Position numbers and translations under genes: made by a program. This document shows positions 25,888 through 34,808 of a DNA stretch of 64,000 nucleotides, piece by piece; positions within the stretch are counted from its first letter, which is position 1, and the number at the start of each line of letters is the position of its first letter. A model generated the notes under the pieces. The model made no database searches, had not been told where the DNA came from, and saw only the letters and a list, made by a program, of their open reading frames with translations. This DNA is from Mesorhizobium sp. B2-4-3 (GTDB taxonomy: Bacteria; Pseudomonadota; Alphaproteobacteria; Rhizobiales; Rhizobiaceae): positions 17,781 to 81,780 of the forward strand of contig NZ_VFVL01000028.1 in NCBI RefSeq assembly GCF_006442815.1, given 5' to 3'.

Positions 25888-28233
25888 TCATTTCTTCGCC
25901 CGGATCGTCGCCCACACCGTCGCGGGCGACGCCGGCATGGCGATGTCGACGACGCCGAGCGCATCGGTGATGGCGTTGATGACCGCCGGCGGCGAACCGA
26001 TGGCGCCGGCCTCGCCGCAGCCCTTGACGCCGAGCGGATTGCCAGGGCATGGCGTGTTCGAGGTCGAGACCTTGAAGGACGGCAGGTCGCCCGCGCGCGG
26101 CATGGTGTAATCCATGTAGCTTGCCGTCAGAAGCTGGCCGCTGGCATCGTAATGCGTGCCTTCCAGCAACGCCTGGCCCACGCCTTGGGCGATGCCGCCG
26201 TGCACCTGCCCCTCGACGATCATCGGATTGATGATGTTGCCGAAGTCGTCCGCCGCGACGAACTGGACGATCTCCGTCGTACCGGTTTCCGGATCGATCT
26301 CGACCTCGCAGATGTAGCAGCCGGCCGGGAAGGTGAAGTTGGACGGATCGTAGAAGGCCGTTTCCTTCAGCCCGGGCTCCATGCCCGCCGGCAGGTTGTG
26401 GGCGGTGTAGGAGGCAAGCGCCACCTGGAACCAGGGCAGGCTCTTGTCGGTGCCCGCGACCTTGACCTCGCCATTCTCGATGACGATGTCGCCCTCGTCT
26501 GCTTCAAGCAGGTGCGCGGCGATCTTCTTGGCCTTGGCCTCGACCTTGTCGAGGGCCTTGACGATGGCCGACATGCCGACCGCGCCGGAACGCGAGCCGT
26601 AGGTGCCCATGCCCATCTGCACCTTGTCGGTGTCGCCATGCACGATCGAGACCGAGTCGATCGGCACACCGAAGCGCTGGGTGACCAGCTGCGCGAAGGT
26701 CGTCTCGTGGCCCTGGCCATGGCTGTGCGAGCCGGTCAGCACCTCGATGGTGCCGACGGCGTTGACCCGCACCTCCGCCGATTCCCAGAGGCCGACGCCG
26801 GCGCCGAGCGAGCCGACCGCCGATGACGGCGCCAGGCCGCAGGCCTCGATGTAGCAGCTCATGCCGATGCCGCGCAGCTTGCCCTGCTTGGCGGCGTCGG
26901 CGCGGCGCCTGGTGAAGCCGGCATAGTCGGCGGCCTTCATCGCCGCATCGAGCGAAGCGTTATAATCGCCCGCGTCATAGGCCATGATCACCGGCGTCTG
27001 GTGCGGGAAGGACGTGATGAAGTTCCGGCGCCTCAGCTCCGCCGGCGACACGCCAAGCTCGCGCGCCGCGGTTTCCATCATCCGCTCGAGCACGTAGGTG
27101 GCCTCCGGCCGCCCTGCCCCGCGATAGGCATCGACGGGCGCGGTGTTGGTATAGACGGTGCGCACATTGGCGTGGATCGCCGGGATGTTGTACTGGCCCG
27201 ACAAGAGCGTCGCGTAGAGATAGGTCGGCACGCAGGACGAGAACAGCGACATGTAGGCGCCGAGATTGGCTATTGTGTCGACCTTCAGGCCGGTGATGCG
27301 GTTGTCCTTGTCGAAGGCCATCTCCACCGTCGAGACATGGTCGCGGCCATGCGCGTCGGAAAGGAAGCTTTCGGTGCGGTCGGCGACCCATTTGACGGGA
27401 ACGCCGGTCTTCTTCGATGCCCACAGGCAGACGATCTCTTCCGGATAGATGTAGATCTTGGAGCCGAAGCCGCCGCCGACATCCGGCGCGATGACCCTGA
27501 GCTTGTTCTCCGGGGCGACGTTGTAGAAGGCGCTCATCACCAGCCGCGCCACATGCGGATTCTGCGACGTCGTCCAGCAGGTATAGTGGTCCTCGGCCTT
27601 GTCGTAATGGCCGAGCGCGGCGCGCGGCTCCATGGCGTTGGGCACGAGGCGGTTGTTGACGATCTTCATGCGCGTGACATGGGCGGCCGACTTGATCGCC
27701 GCGTCGGTCGCCTTGGCGTCGCCAAGCTCCCAGTCGAAGATCAGATTGTTGTCGGCCTCGGCGTGGATCTGTGGCGCGCCGGCTTGAATGGCCTTCGTCG
27801 CGTCGACAACGGCCTTCAGTTCCTTGTAGGTGATCTCGACCGCTTCCGCCGCGTCGCGCGCCTGGCCCTTGGTGTCGGCGACGACGATGACCACGGCGTC
27901 TCCGACATAGCGCACCTTGTCGACGGCTAAAGGCGACCATGCGCCCATCTTCATCGGCGTGCCGTCCTTGGAATGGATCATCCAGCCGCAGATCAGGTTG
28001 CCGATCCCGTCGGCCTTGATCTCCTTGCCGGTGAGCACGCCGACGACGCCGGGCATCGCTTGCGCCTTTTTCACATCGATCTTCTTGATCTGCGCATGCG
28101 CGTGCGGACTGCGCACGAACACGGCATGTTTCATGCCGGGGACCACCATGTCGTCGACATAGCGGCCGCCACCGGTGATGAACCTCTTGTCTTCCTTGCG
28201 CGCCACGCGGGCGCCGACGCCTTCGATACCCAT
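25888..28233 (-). CDS. Molybdopterin-binding large subunit, xanthine dehydrogenase/CoxL form II type
   Basis: 781-residue catalytic subunit binding the molybdopterin cofactor. Family blocks: GVGARVARKEDKRFITGGG at the N-terminus, DVGGGFGSK, the active-site loop AYRGAGRPE at residues 369-377, SHSHGQGHETTFAQ and the catalytic Glu in KGCGEAGAIGSP near the C-terminus. True CO dehydrogenase (form I) has AYxCSFR in this loop, so CO oxidation is not supported; form II enzymes have other, largely unknown substrates. GGAGG precedes the ATG. Confidence 0.9.
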   Translation of the reverse strand: MGIEGVGARVARKEDKRFITGGGRYVDDMVVPGMKHAVFVRSPHAHAQIKKIDVKKAQAMPGVVGVLTGKEIKADGIGNLICGWMIHSKDGTPMKMGAWSPLAVDKVRYVGDAVVIVVADTKGQARDAAEAVEITYKELKAVVDATKAIQAGAPQIHAEADNNLIFDWELGDAKATDAAIKSAAHVTRMKIVNNRLVPNAMEPRAALGHYDKAEDHYTCWTTSQNPHVARLVMSAFYNVAPENKLRVIAPDVGGGFGSKIYIYPEEIVCLWASKKTGVPVKWVADRTESFLSDAHGRDHVSTVEMAFDKDNRITGLKVDTIANLGAYMSLFSSCVPTYLYATLLSGQYNIPAIHANVRTVYTNTAPVDAYRGAGRPEATYVLERMMETAARELGVSPAELRRRNFITSFPHQTPVIMAYDAGDYNASLDAAMKAADYAGFTRRRADAAKQGKLRGIGMSCYIEACGLAPSSAVGSLGAGVGLWESAEVRVNAVGTIEVLTGSHSHGQGHETTFAQLVTQRFGVPIDSVSIVHGDTDKVQMGMGTYGSRSGAVGMSAIVKALDKVEAKAKKIAAHLLEADEGDIVIENGEVKVAGTDKSLPWFQVALASYTAHNLPAGMEPGLKETAFYDPSNFTFPAGCYICEVEIDPETGTTEIVQFVAADDFGNIINPMIVEGQVHGGIAQGVGQALLEGTHYDASGQLLTASYMDYTMPRAGDLPSFKVSTSNTPCPGNPLGVKGCGEAGAIGSPPAVINAITDALGVVDIAMPASPATVWATIRAKK

Positions 28234-28250
28234 AGGAATTCCTCCGGAAT

Positions 28251-28342
28251 TTAAGGGACTAGGGCAGTAGGGGAGTAAGGGAATAGGGAAATGAGGAGCT
28301 GGTCGCTTACTGCCCTACTCCCCTACTCCCTTACTCCCTTAA
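28251..28342. repeat. Inverted array of octamers (GTARGGGA-type) between coxS- and coxL-like genes
   Basis: Begins TTAAGGGA and ends TCCCTTAA. The left arm is a run of octads (CTAGGGCA, GTAGGGGA, GTAAGGGA, ATAGGGAA); the right arm (28306-28342) is its imperfect complement. The terminal TTAA overlaps the coxS-like stop codon. Its architecture matches the other cox intergenic array, but the unit is 8 instead of 7 bases. Confidence 0.7.
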
Positions 28343-28839
28343 GCTGCCTGCTTCGCCCTGCCCTTGGCGCCCTTCGCCATCGTCTCCGATGCGGCGAGGA
28401 TCGCCTTCACGATGTTGTGGTAGCCGGTGCAGCGGCAGATGTTGCCGTCGAGCTCGGCGCGCACCGTCGCCTCGTCGAGGCCTTGCGGGTGACGCGCGAT
28501 CATGTCGGTCGCCGTCATGATCATGCCCGGCGTGCAGAAGCCGCATTGCAGCCCGTGATGCTCCTTGAACGCGGCCTGCACCGGATGCAGCTCGGCGCCG
28601 TCGGCGAGCCCCTCGATGGTGACGATGGTCGATCCGGACGCCTGCACGGCAAGCATGGAACAGGACTTCACCGCCCTGCCGTCGACATGGACGACGCAGG
28701 CGCCGCACTGCGAGGTATCGCAGCCGACATGCGTGCCGGTGAGGCCGAGATGTTCCCTGAGAAAATGCACCAGAAGCGTTCGGTCCTCGGCGTTCCCGCT
28801 GACCCGCCTCCCGTTCACAGTCAACGACACGTCCGACAT
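28339..28839 (-). CDS. 2Fe-2S small subunit of molybdenum hydroxylase (CoxS type)
   Basis: 166-residue iron-sulfur subunit with two [2Fe-2S] sites: the plant-ferredoxin-type HVGCDTSQCGACVVHVDG with a later Cys, and the C-terminal GFCTPGMIM ... GNICRCTGYHNIV. Start at 28839 (MSDVSLTVNG) has GGGAGG 4 bases upstream; the longer frame to 28869 lacks this. First gene of the leftward operon; no maturation genes (coxD/E/F) are in the window. Confidence 0.92.
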   Translation of the reverse strand: MSDVSLTVNGRRVSGNAEDRTLLVHFLREHLGLTGTHVGCDTSQCGACVVHVDGRAVKSCSMLAVQASGSTIVTIEGLADGAELHPVQAAFKEHHGLQCGFCTPGMIMTATDMIARHPQGLDEATVRAELDGNICRCTGYHNIVKAILAASETMAKGAKGRAKQAA

Positions 28840-28868
28840 GCAACCTCCCTGGGTATCAACCTTGGTCA

Positions 28869-28913
28869 TTGCCGAATGCCGCGCTTGTGCTTCGGCAGTG
28901 CGTTATTCGGCAA
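28869..28913. promoter_or_regulatory. Inverted repeat TTGCCGAA ... TTCGGCAA with an extra half-site
   Basis: TTGCCGAA (28869-28876) and TTCGGCAA (28906-28913) are perfect complements, with another TTCGGCA at 28891-28897 between them. They lie just upstream of the leftward coxS-like gene and the rightward FIST gene, so they could be regulator half-sites for either unit. Confidence 0.35.
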
Positions 28914-29030
28914 CGTACAACGGGCAAAACAGCGCTGCCAGCGCCGGTTCCATTGTACTTTCGATCATGGCAAAAGCTATGTGCAGCGCAGCAACCGGCC
29001 CCATTGCCAAAACCGGGATTGAAGGCAAAG

Positions 29031-30284
29031 ATGCCTTCGACGCGAAGCGTGCCTGACACGCATAAGAAAAGACACGCACAAAACAGCGTTGGAGGAAATT
29101 GCGGAGGACGGCAGCTGGCCAGTTCGAGCACACGCTATGCATCGGGCCTTTCGGCGCTCACCACGGATGAGCCCGACCCGAATGCCTTTGCACGGGCCAT
29201 CGCGGCCGAAGCGGCAGCCGTCGACGCCGGCTTTGCGCTTCTGTTCTTCTCCCAAAGCCTGGTCGACGCGGCGGCGCTTGCGCAAGCGCTGAAGGTCCAT
29301 GCGCCGTCGCTCGCCTATGCCGGCTGCTCGACCGCCGGCGAAATCACGCCGCAGGGACTGGAGGAAGGGCATGCCCTTGCCCTGCTTTTGCCGTCGGCGT
29401 CGTTTTCGACCGTCAGCACCATGGTCGAGAACCTCTCCTCCTCCGGCATGGACGGGATCACCGGCGAGGTCGTGGAACTGCGGCGCCTGCTGCGCTGCCG
29501 CGCCGGCCAGGAACGGGCGAAGAGCATCTTCGCCCTTTGCTTCATCGACGGGCTTTCCTATGCCGAGGAAGCGGTGACCTCGGCCATCCATTGGGGGTTG
29601 GACGACATCCCGCTGATCGGCGGCTCGGCGGGCGACGACCTGAAATTCGAGACGACCAGCCTGATCTCGAACGGCAAGGTCACGTCCGACAGCGCCATCA
29701 TCGTGCTGGTCGCGACCGAGATCCCCTTCCACGTCTTCAAGACCGACAATTTCATTCCGACCGACGAGAAGCTGGTGGTGACATCGTCCGACCCGGACCA
29801 TCGCATCGTGCGCGAATTCAACGCCACCAACGCGGCGGAGGAATACGCGGCCTCGGTCGGCACTGTGGCGCAAGCGCTGACGCCGCTAAGCTTCGCCTCC
29901 CATCCCGTCGTGGTGAAAGTGGCCGGCGAATATTACTGCCGCTCCATCCAGCGCATGCATGTCGATGGCTCGCTGTCGTTCTTCTGCGCCATCGACGACG
30001 GCGTCGTTCTGTCCATCGCCCAGCCGAAGAACATGGTGGAAGCGACGCGCGCCGCGTTGCAGGACGCCGAACGCAAGCTCGGCGGCATCGACATGATCCT
30101 CGGCTTCGACTGCGTGCTGCGCCGGCTCGATGCGCGCAACCGCCAGGTCTACCGTGACATTTCGGAGCTCTACCGGACCAACAAGGTCATCGGCTTCGGC
30201 ACCTATGGCGAGCAGTACCGCTCGATGCACCTCAACCAGACCTTTACCGGTATCGCCTTCGGCGAGCGCCAGGCAGCCGAGTAG
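29031..30284 (+). CDS. FIST N/FIST C domain sensor protein (NosP-like)
   Basis: About 417 residues from the ATG at 29031. The recognisable FIST domain begins near GFALLFFSQSLVDAAALAQAL, with YAGCSTAGEITPQG and GGSAGDDLKFETTSL (FIST-N), then the FIST-C half with IGFGTYGEQYRSMHLNQTFTGIAFGE. FIST proteins are sensory; NosP members bind heme and nitric oxide and control a partner kinase. The next gene is a histidine kinase 4 bases away. The true start is uncertain: homology only begins near codon 30, and GGAGGAC at 29102 precedes only a CTG. Confidence 0.82.
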   Translation: MPSTRSVPDTHKKRHAQNSVGGNCGGRQLASSSTRYASGLSALTTDEPDPNAFARAIAAEAAAVDAGFALLFFSQSLVDAAALAQALKVHAPSLAYAGCSTAGEITPQGLEEGHALALLLPSASFSTVSTMVENLSSSGMDGITGEVVELRRLLRCRAGQERAKSIFALCFIDGLSYAEEAVTSAIHWGLDDIPLIGGSAGDDLKFETTSLISNGKVTSDSAIIVLVATEIPFHVFKTDNFIPTDEKLVVTSSDPDHRIVREFNATNAAEEYAASVGTVAQALTPLSFASHPVVVKVAGEYYCRSIQRMHVDGSLSFFCAIDDGVVLSIAQPKNMVEATRAALQDAERKLGGIDMILGFDCVLRRLDARNRQVYRDISELYRTNKVIGFGTYGEQYRSMHLNQTFTGIAFGERQAAE

Positions 30285-30288
30285 CGAG

Positions 30289-31626
30289 ATGCCGCTTCGC
30301 GACATCAACGACCTCGAAAGGCTGAAGAAGATTAACGCGGCCCTCGTCAGCCGCGTCGAACGTTCGATGGACCAGCAAGGCAACGCCTTCTCGCTGTTCC
30401 AGACCGCCATCTCGCTGGAAAACCGGGTGCGCAACCGCACCGAGGAACTGCACGCGACGCTGCGCCGGCTCGAGCAGTCGAACATCGACCTCAGCGAGGC
30501 GAAGGAGAACGCCGAACTGGCGAACCTCTCCAAGACAAGGTTCCTCGCCGCCGCCAGCCACGACGTGCTGCAGCCGCTCAACGCCGCGCACCTGTCGGTC
30601 TCGGCGCTGGCCGAGGTCCAGGCCAGCGACGAAGGCAGGAAGCTTGTCCGGCAGGTCGAGCGCTCGCTGGAGACGATGGAAGACCTGCTGCGCACGCTGC
30701 TCGACATCTCGAAGCTCGACGCCGGGGTGGTGCAACCGGAAGTCGTCGACGTCAGCCTGGAAGCGCTGTTTTCCTCGCTGCGCTCGGATTTCCTGCCCGA
30801 AGCGGAAAAGAAAAGCCTGTCGCTGAAATTCAGGCCGGTGAACGTGGTGGTGCGCTCCGACCGCACGCTGCTCAGGCGCATCCTGCAGAACATTCTTTCC
30901 AATGCGCTGCGCTACACCCGCTCGGGCGGCGTGCTGGTCGGCACCAGGCATCGCGGCGACATCATCCGCATCGACGTCGCCGACACCGGCTGCGGCATTC
31001 CCGAGGACCAGCGTGAGGCGGTGTTCGAGGAATTCCACCGCGGCACCTCGACGCTTAACGATGCGGAGCTCGCCGGCGGGCTTGGCCTCGGCCTCGCGAT
31101 CGTGCGCCGCATGGCGGCGGCACTCGGCCACCCCATCACCTTTTCCTCGAGGGTCGGGCGCGGCACCATCTTCCATATCGACGTGCCGGTCGGCATGGCC
31201 ACGGCCGAGCCGGCGATGGCCGCCGCCGACATGGAGCGGCCGCGCGGCTACGGCCTGTTCGGCACCAGGGTGCTGCTGGTCGAGAACGACTTGGACGTGC
31301 TCTCCGCCATGACTTCGCTGCTCGAGCGCTGGCAATGCCTGGTGCGCGCCGCCACCTCGACCGATGATGCGCTCGACCTGCTCGGCGACACCGCCTGGGT
31401 GCCCGACATCATCATCGCCGACCAGCATCTCGACGGCGGCGACCTCGGCACCTCAACAATAGCCGAAGTGCGCGACTATCTCGGCCGAGCCGTGCCGGCG
31501 CTGATCGTCACCGCCGACGGCTCCGAGCTCGTCGCCAAGGCTGCCCGCGCCGCGGGGATCGAATTGATGCGCAAGCCGCTAAAGCCGGCGCAGTTGCGGG
31601 CGCTGCTGGCGCATTTGCTGGCTTGA
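30289..31626 (+). CDS. Hybrid histidine kinase with C-terminal receiver domain (NahK-like)
   Basis: 445-residue soluble kinase. Residues 1-80 form a probable coiled coil (RVRNRTEELHATLRRLEQSN). HisKA follows with H91 in FLAAASHDVLQPLNAA, then the ATPase domain with NILSNALRYT (N box), DTGCGIP (G1) and GLGLGLAIV (G2), and a receiver domain from about residue 325 with the acidic pair in VEND, phospho-acceptor Asp in IIADQH, and VTAD and MRKP. It has no membrane segment and no PAS domain, so input probably comes from the FIST protein encoded just upstream. Confidence 0.9.
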   Translation: MPLRDINDLERLKKINAALVSRVERSMDQQGNAFSLFQTAISLENRVRNRTEELHATLRRLEQSNIDLSEAKENAELANLSKTRFLAAASHDVLQPLNAAHLSVSALAEVQASDEGRKLVRQVERSLETMEDLLRTLLDISKLDAGVVQPEVVDVSLEALFSSLRSDFLPEAEKKSLSLKFRPVNVVVRSDRTLLRRILQNILSNALRYTRSGGVLVGTRHRGDIIRIDVADTGCGIPEDQREAVFEEFHRGTSTLNDAELAGGLGLGLAIVRRMAAALGHPITFSSRVGRGTIFHIDVPVGMATAEPAMAAADMERPRGYGLFGTRVLLVENDLDVLSAMTSLLERWQCLVRAATSTDDALDLLGDTAWVPDIIIADQHLDGGDLGTSTIAEVRDYLGRAVPALIVTADGSELVAKAARAAGIELMRKPLKPAQLRALLAHLLA

Positions 31627-31652
31627 CCCTCCCATGGCAGATGCTAGGCCGT

Positions 31653-32333
31653 CTAAAAGCGGTAGTTGATCCCGATCCTGAGCGTTTGAATCTCGGCGCT
31701 CACTTTGCCGGGGAACGGCACGACATCTGGAGCGTTGGCGAGGGAAAAATCCTCTTTGCCGACATCGGCAAACAAATATTCGCCTTTGATAGAGATCTTT
31801 TCGGTCAGGCCGATTTCTGCACCACCACCAATCGTCCAACCCAAGTTGGTAGTAGTAGTGCTTCCACCGGCGCCTTCCAGCTTATAGTTGGCCACGGCGA
31901 ACCCACCGGTTACGTAGGGCAGGATACTATTAAAGGTATAGCCCACTTTTCCACGGAATGTGCCGAAGACCCTCAATGTCTCGTCATAATTCGCGGGACC
32001 ATAGGCCGTTACCAGGAAGCGGTGCCCCTTAACATTACCAAAGGATACATCGCCTTCTATGCCATAGACCACCGCGCCATCTTGCCAGTTGTAGCCTGCC
32101 TGTACGCCGCCGAGAAATCCATCGCCATCTTTGCGAAGAAAGGAGATTTCGTCGAAGACTAGGGGGTCGTTGTACTTCGTGCGCCCCCATGCATATCCTG
32201 CGTGTCCACCGACATAGGCGCCTGACCAATTATAGATCGATGAGACCGGCAATCCATCTACAGTATCTGCTGCCACGGCACCTGTCGCGAATCCAGCAAG
32301 CATAGTTACTGCAAGAATAATTGACTTCATCAT
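31653..32333 (-). CDS. Outer-membrane beta-barrel protein (Omp25/RopB-like porin family)
   Basis: 226-residue protein: signal peptide MMKSIILAVTMLAGFATGAVA, then an 8-strand barrel pattern with NWSGAYVGGHAGYAWG, FLGGVQAGYNWQDGAVVYGIEGD, FRGKVGYTF, LPYVTGGFAVANYK, GWTIGGGAEIGL, IKGEYLFADVG and the final aromatic strand IQTLRIGINYRF. The C-terminal Phe is typical for outer-membrane insertion. GAGG lies 6 bases before the ATG pair. Structural or surface role expected. Confidence 0.9.
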   Translation of the reverse strand: MMKSIILAVTMLAGFATGAVAADTVDGLPVSSIYNWSGAYVGGHAGYAWGRTKYNDPLVFDEISFLRKDGDGFLGGVQAGYNWQDGAVVYGIEGDVSFGNVKGHRFLVTAYGPANYDETLRVFGTFRGKVGYTFNSILPYVTGGFAVANYKLEGAGGSTTTTNLGWTIGGGAEIGLTEKISIKGEYLFADVGKEDFSLANAPDVVPFPGKVSAEIQTLRIGINYRF

Positions 32334-32515
32334 ATAAACCTCACTTGACCGAATATGCGTTGTGCATCTGTCACGATCAGAACCTTGCTGGAATTGGACG
32401 AACACTTTATTGCCCTGCCTGGCGAGCGGCTTGACTACCGACATGCCAAGCGCCATTGGAGGCCAAACGGCGAAGCAGGAAACTACCGCAGCACCGAAGA
32501 ACGCTCCCACCGAGC

Positions 32516-32923
32516 TCACATTGAGGCTGCGCCTCTTCCCTTCGGCATTGGAACGGTGTCTGCGGCAGGTGTGATCGGCTCACGCTCATCTTGTCCCTGG
32601 CCTTTTTTTCGCTGTTTGCTGCGGGTCGCCATCAGGAATACGCAGAAAGCGACACCCGCACCTGTAGCGTATCTGAACCAGGCGGGACCAATCGCGCTGG
32701 AGCCAATCCAGCCGTGCATCGCGGCGACGACGAAGGTCATCAGCAACAACCCGATGCCGAACGCCTCCGCAGCTGACAAATCCCCCAGAAGCCACCCCAA
32801 CCGTCGGCTCGTGACCCTTCGACTGAGAGACCTCAGCAGATTCCCGGCAATTGCTCCCGCAAACGCGATAACGGCGGCCGCGCTCGCAATACCGCCGAGA
32901 AAGCGTAAGACATCCAGGAACAT
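32516..32923 (-). CDS. Hypothetical membrane protein
   Basis: 135-residue protein not recognised. It has about three hydrophobic segments (FLGGIASAAAVIAFAGAIAGNLL, AFGIGLLLMTFVVAAMHGW, ATGAGVAFCVFLM) and a polar C-terminal tail. A very strong AAGGAGGAGGAG sits just before the ATG at 32923, which decides the start over 32953. It lies in the islet of exported and membrane proteins. Confidence 0.6.
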   Translation of the reverse strand: MFLDVLRFLGGIASAAAVIAFAGAIAGNLLRSLSRRVTSRRLGWLLGDLSAAEAFGIGLLLMTFVVAAMHGWIGSSAIGPAWFRYATGAGVAFCVFLMATRSKQRKKGQGQDEREPITPAADTVPMPKGRGAASM

Positions 32924-32982
32924 TCTCCTCCTCCTTATTGCCCCAAGCGGCAATTGCTGCGTTCGACCTTCCGCCCTCGCCG

Positions 32983-33774
32983 TCAGCCGCGAATGCCGGT
33001 GCCGGACATTTTAGGCGGTGGCTGTTTCTTCGGGTTGGCGTCGGGCTGCAGCAGGTGTTTTGTGACAAAACTCCGGATGGCGCCTCCGAAGGTATTGACC
33101 AAGGAAGGTTCTCCACCCGTGTGCGGACTGCATTGCCTGTCGATCAAATCTCCATAGGCATCGGCGAGGCCGGATGCCGATGACACCTTCTTGCGCGGGC
33201 TTGGCCCAACGTTGAGGTTGGCCATCGCCCCGTCCTTCAGCCGGATATTCATCACTCCAGACTGCTTCTGGGTGTTGTAGTGCACGAATGTTATCGTCCC
33301 TCGGCCTCCGCAGACCGGGACGTTGACGGGTCCGCTCAAGTCTCGAGTGGGCTTTTCGCTCTTCTCGGGACGCGTTACGCCTTGGCTCTCGGCGGACACG
33401 GCTTCGACATTCCCCATGCGCGCAACCTCCCAGCTGCACACGCCGCCGTAGGTGGTTTGCCGATAGGTTCCGCTCATGGTCGATCCGTTGATCGTGCCTG
33501 AGAAAGACGCCGTGTTGCCGAAGATGTTGCCTGAAACGAAAGATATGGAGGACCCGGTTGCTCGCCCGGATTTGACGGTGCCGTTGGTCAAGCTTCCAGA
33601 TACGTTCCCAGCCGGGTCTACTTTGAGGGATATCGACCCTGATCCATAAGGACAACGGATACGTCCCGTCCAAACTCCAGAACTGTTAGCCGCACTTGCC
33701 TGGGAGGCGAACAAAATCAAGCAGAGCGAGAACGCCCCGAACGCGGCCGCGGAAGATGTCTTGTACAAAGTCAT
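32983..33774 (-). CDS. Hypothetical exported protein
   Basis: 263-residue secreted protein not assigned to a family. The signal peptide ends LFASQASA; the first half is Gly/Ser/Thr-rich beta structure (SISLKVDPAGNVSGSLTNGTV ending in SGTYRQTTYGG), resembling lipocalin-like or barrel repeats. The second half has a Lys/Pro linker and four further Cys. ATG at 33774 is preferred over an in-frame TTG at 33783. Lies 59 bases upstream of the small membrane protein gene in the same direction. Confidence 0.65.
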   Translation of the reverse strand: MTLYKTSSAAAFGAFSLCLILFASQASAANSSGVWTGRIRCPYGSGSISLKVDPAGNVSGSLTNGTVKSGRATGSSISFVSGNIFGNTASFSGTINGSTMSGTYRQTTYGGVCSWEVARMGNVEAVSAESQGVTRPEKSEKPTRDLSGPVNVPVCGGRGTITFVHYNTQKQSGVMNIRLKDGAMANLNVGPSPRKKVSSASGLADAYGDLIDRQCSPHTGGEPSLVNTFGGAIRSFVTKHLLQPDANPKKQPPPKMSGTGIRG

Positions 33775-33962
33775 AGCCCCCAATCCGTTGGCGCTGATCG
33801 CGCTTCATCAATCCCAGACACGTCAACGCGCTCGCTGCCGCTCGGGAAGATCAATCCTTCAATCGGTGCTCCCCCCTGTTTGGCCAGCTCCGCTTTAAGG
33901 CCGTTCACGTCATTTCCACCTTCAGCAGAACGCCATTGCGACCATTAGGATGCCAAGAGTTC

Positions 33963-34190
33963 TCAGTTGTTCACGTTGTCGTCTTGTGTGTCGATAGATT
34001 CTTGGGCCTCATCCACGAGCGCGTCAGGAACAGTCGGAGTGTCGTCGGCAAGATCTGTAAGGTCTTGGGCCGCTTCGCATTCGCCGCCTGCCGCTTCTGA
34101 GCAGATATCGTCGGCGAAAGAGGCTTGAGTGCTTAACGTAAGCCCGAGGCATGCAGTAGAGAGCAAGGTACATACCATGATCGCTTTCAT
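33963..34190 (-). CDS. Small acidic exported protein, hypothetical
   Basis: 75 residues: signal peptide MKAIMVCTLLSTACLGLTLSTQASFA, then a strongly acidic mature peptide of about 50 residues (DDICSEAAGGECEAAQDLTDL ending DTQDDNVNN) with two Cys that could form a disulfide. GAGGAATAT precedes the ATG at 34190. No family recognised; could be a small periplasmic or secreted factor. Confidence 0.6.
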   Translation of the reverse strand: MKAIMVCTLLSTACLGLTLSTQASFADDICSEAAGGECEAAQDLTDLADDTPTVPDALVDEAQESIDTQDDNVNN

Positions 34191-34425
34191 ATATTCCTCT
34201 ATGTTGTTGATTTCCGAACACGAATTGATGAGCGGCAAATAGCCGTCTCTCCCACCGAATCTCGGCCAAGATCGCCTTCAACCTGCAAAAATTCTCGAAC
34301 GCCAGCCACTACCAAATGGGGGTTGGCGGAAAGGATCTGTCAGAGAAAATAGGAATCCGGCGCGCCGAGTGCGGATCGCCACAGTGGCAACTTATGCGAG
34401 GCATTTTGACGTATGGAGGGGGAGT

Positions 34426-34746
34426 TTGCGTAACTTACTCATCGGGCTTGCGTTGCTGTGTTATTTTACAGCCGAATCGGTTGCCTGTGTGGTCATGACC
34501 GAGAATAGGCGGGGAGACAACTGCAACTCAGCAAATAGCTTGAGTGTCGAAGTTAAGAACTATTGCAGCACATCAGTGCGTGTAGTGATCTGTCTTCGGG
34601 GGGCTGACGGCAATTGGGATTGTGGATCAGATTCCAGTTTGATGCCCAATTCCAGTCATTCTAACTTTATATGTGATGCCTATGGTGTCGACGACATAGA
34701 TGTATCGTACTGTGAGGCTTTTGGCCATTGTAGAGGGCGCCGTTGA
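34426..34746 (+). CDS. Small Cys-rich exported protein with TTG start, hypothetical
   Basis: 106 residues if started at the TTG at 34426, which follows GGAGGGGGAG at the right distance and gives a normal signal peptide (LRNLLIGLALLCYFTAESVA). The mature part has seven Cys, e.g. CVVMTENRRGDNC, KNYC, CLRGADGNWDC, FICDAYG, YCEAFGHC, pointing to a disulfide-stabilised periplasmic domain. An in-frame ATG at 34369 would add a non-signal-like leader. Base composition is less GC-rich than the flanks. Confidence 0.55.
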   Translation: MRNLLIGLALLCYFTAESVACVVMTENRRGDNCNSANSLSVEVKNYCSTSVRVVICLRGADGNWDCGSDSSLMPNSSHSNFICDAYGVDDIDVSYCEAFGHCRGRR

Positions 34747-34808
34747 TGGCCAGCTCTCGGTGCTTAAGGACTCCCCTTTGGCTTGCGGCTCTAGTGGATG
34801 GAGTTGCA

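Noticed and set aside
25888..28839. Aerobic carbon monoxide dehydrogenase (form I)
   Set aside because: The active-site loop is AYRGAGR, not AYxCSFR, and cox maturation genes are absent.
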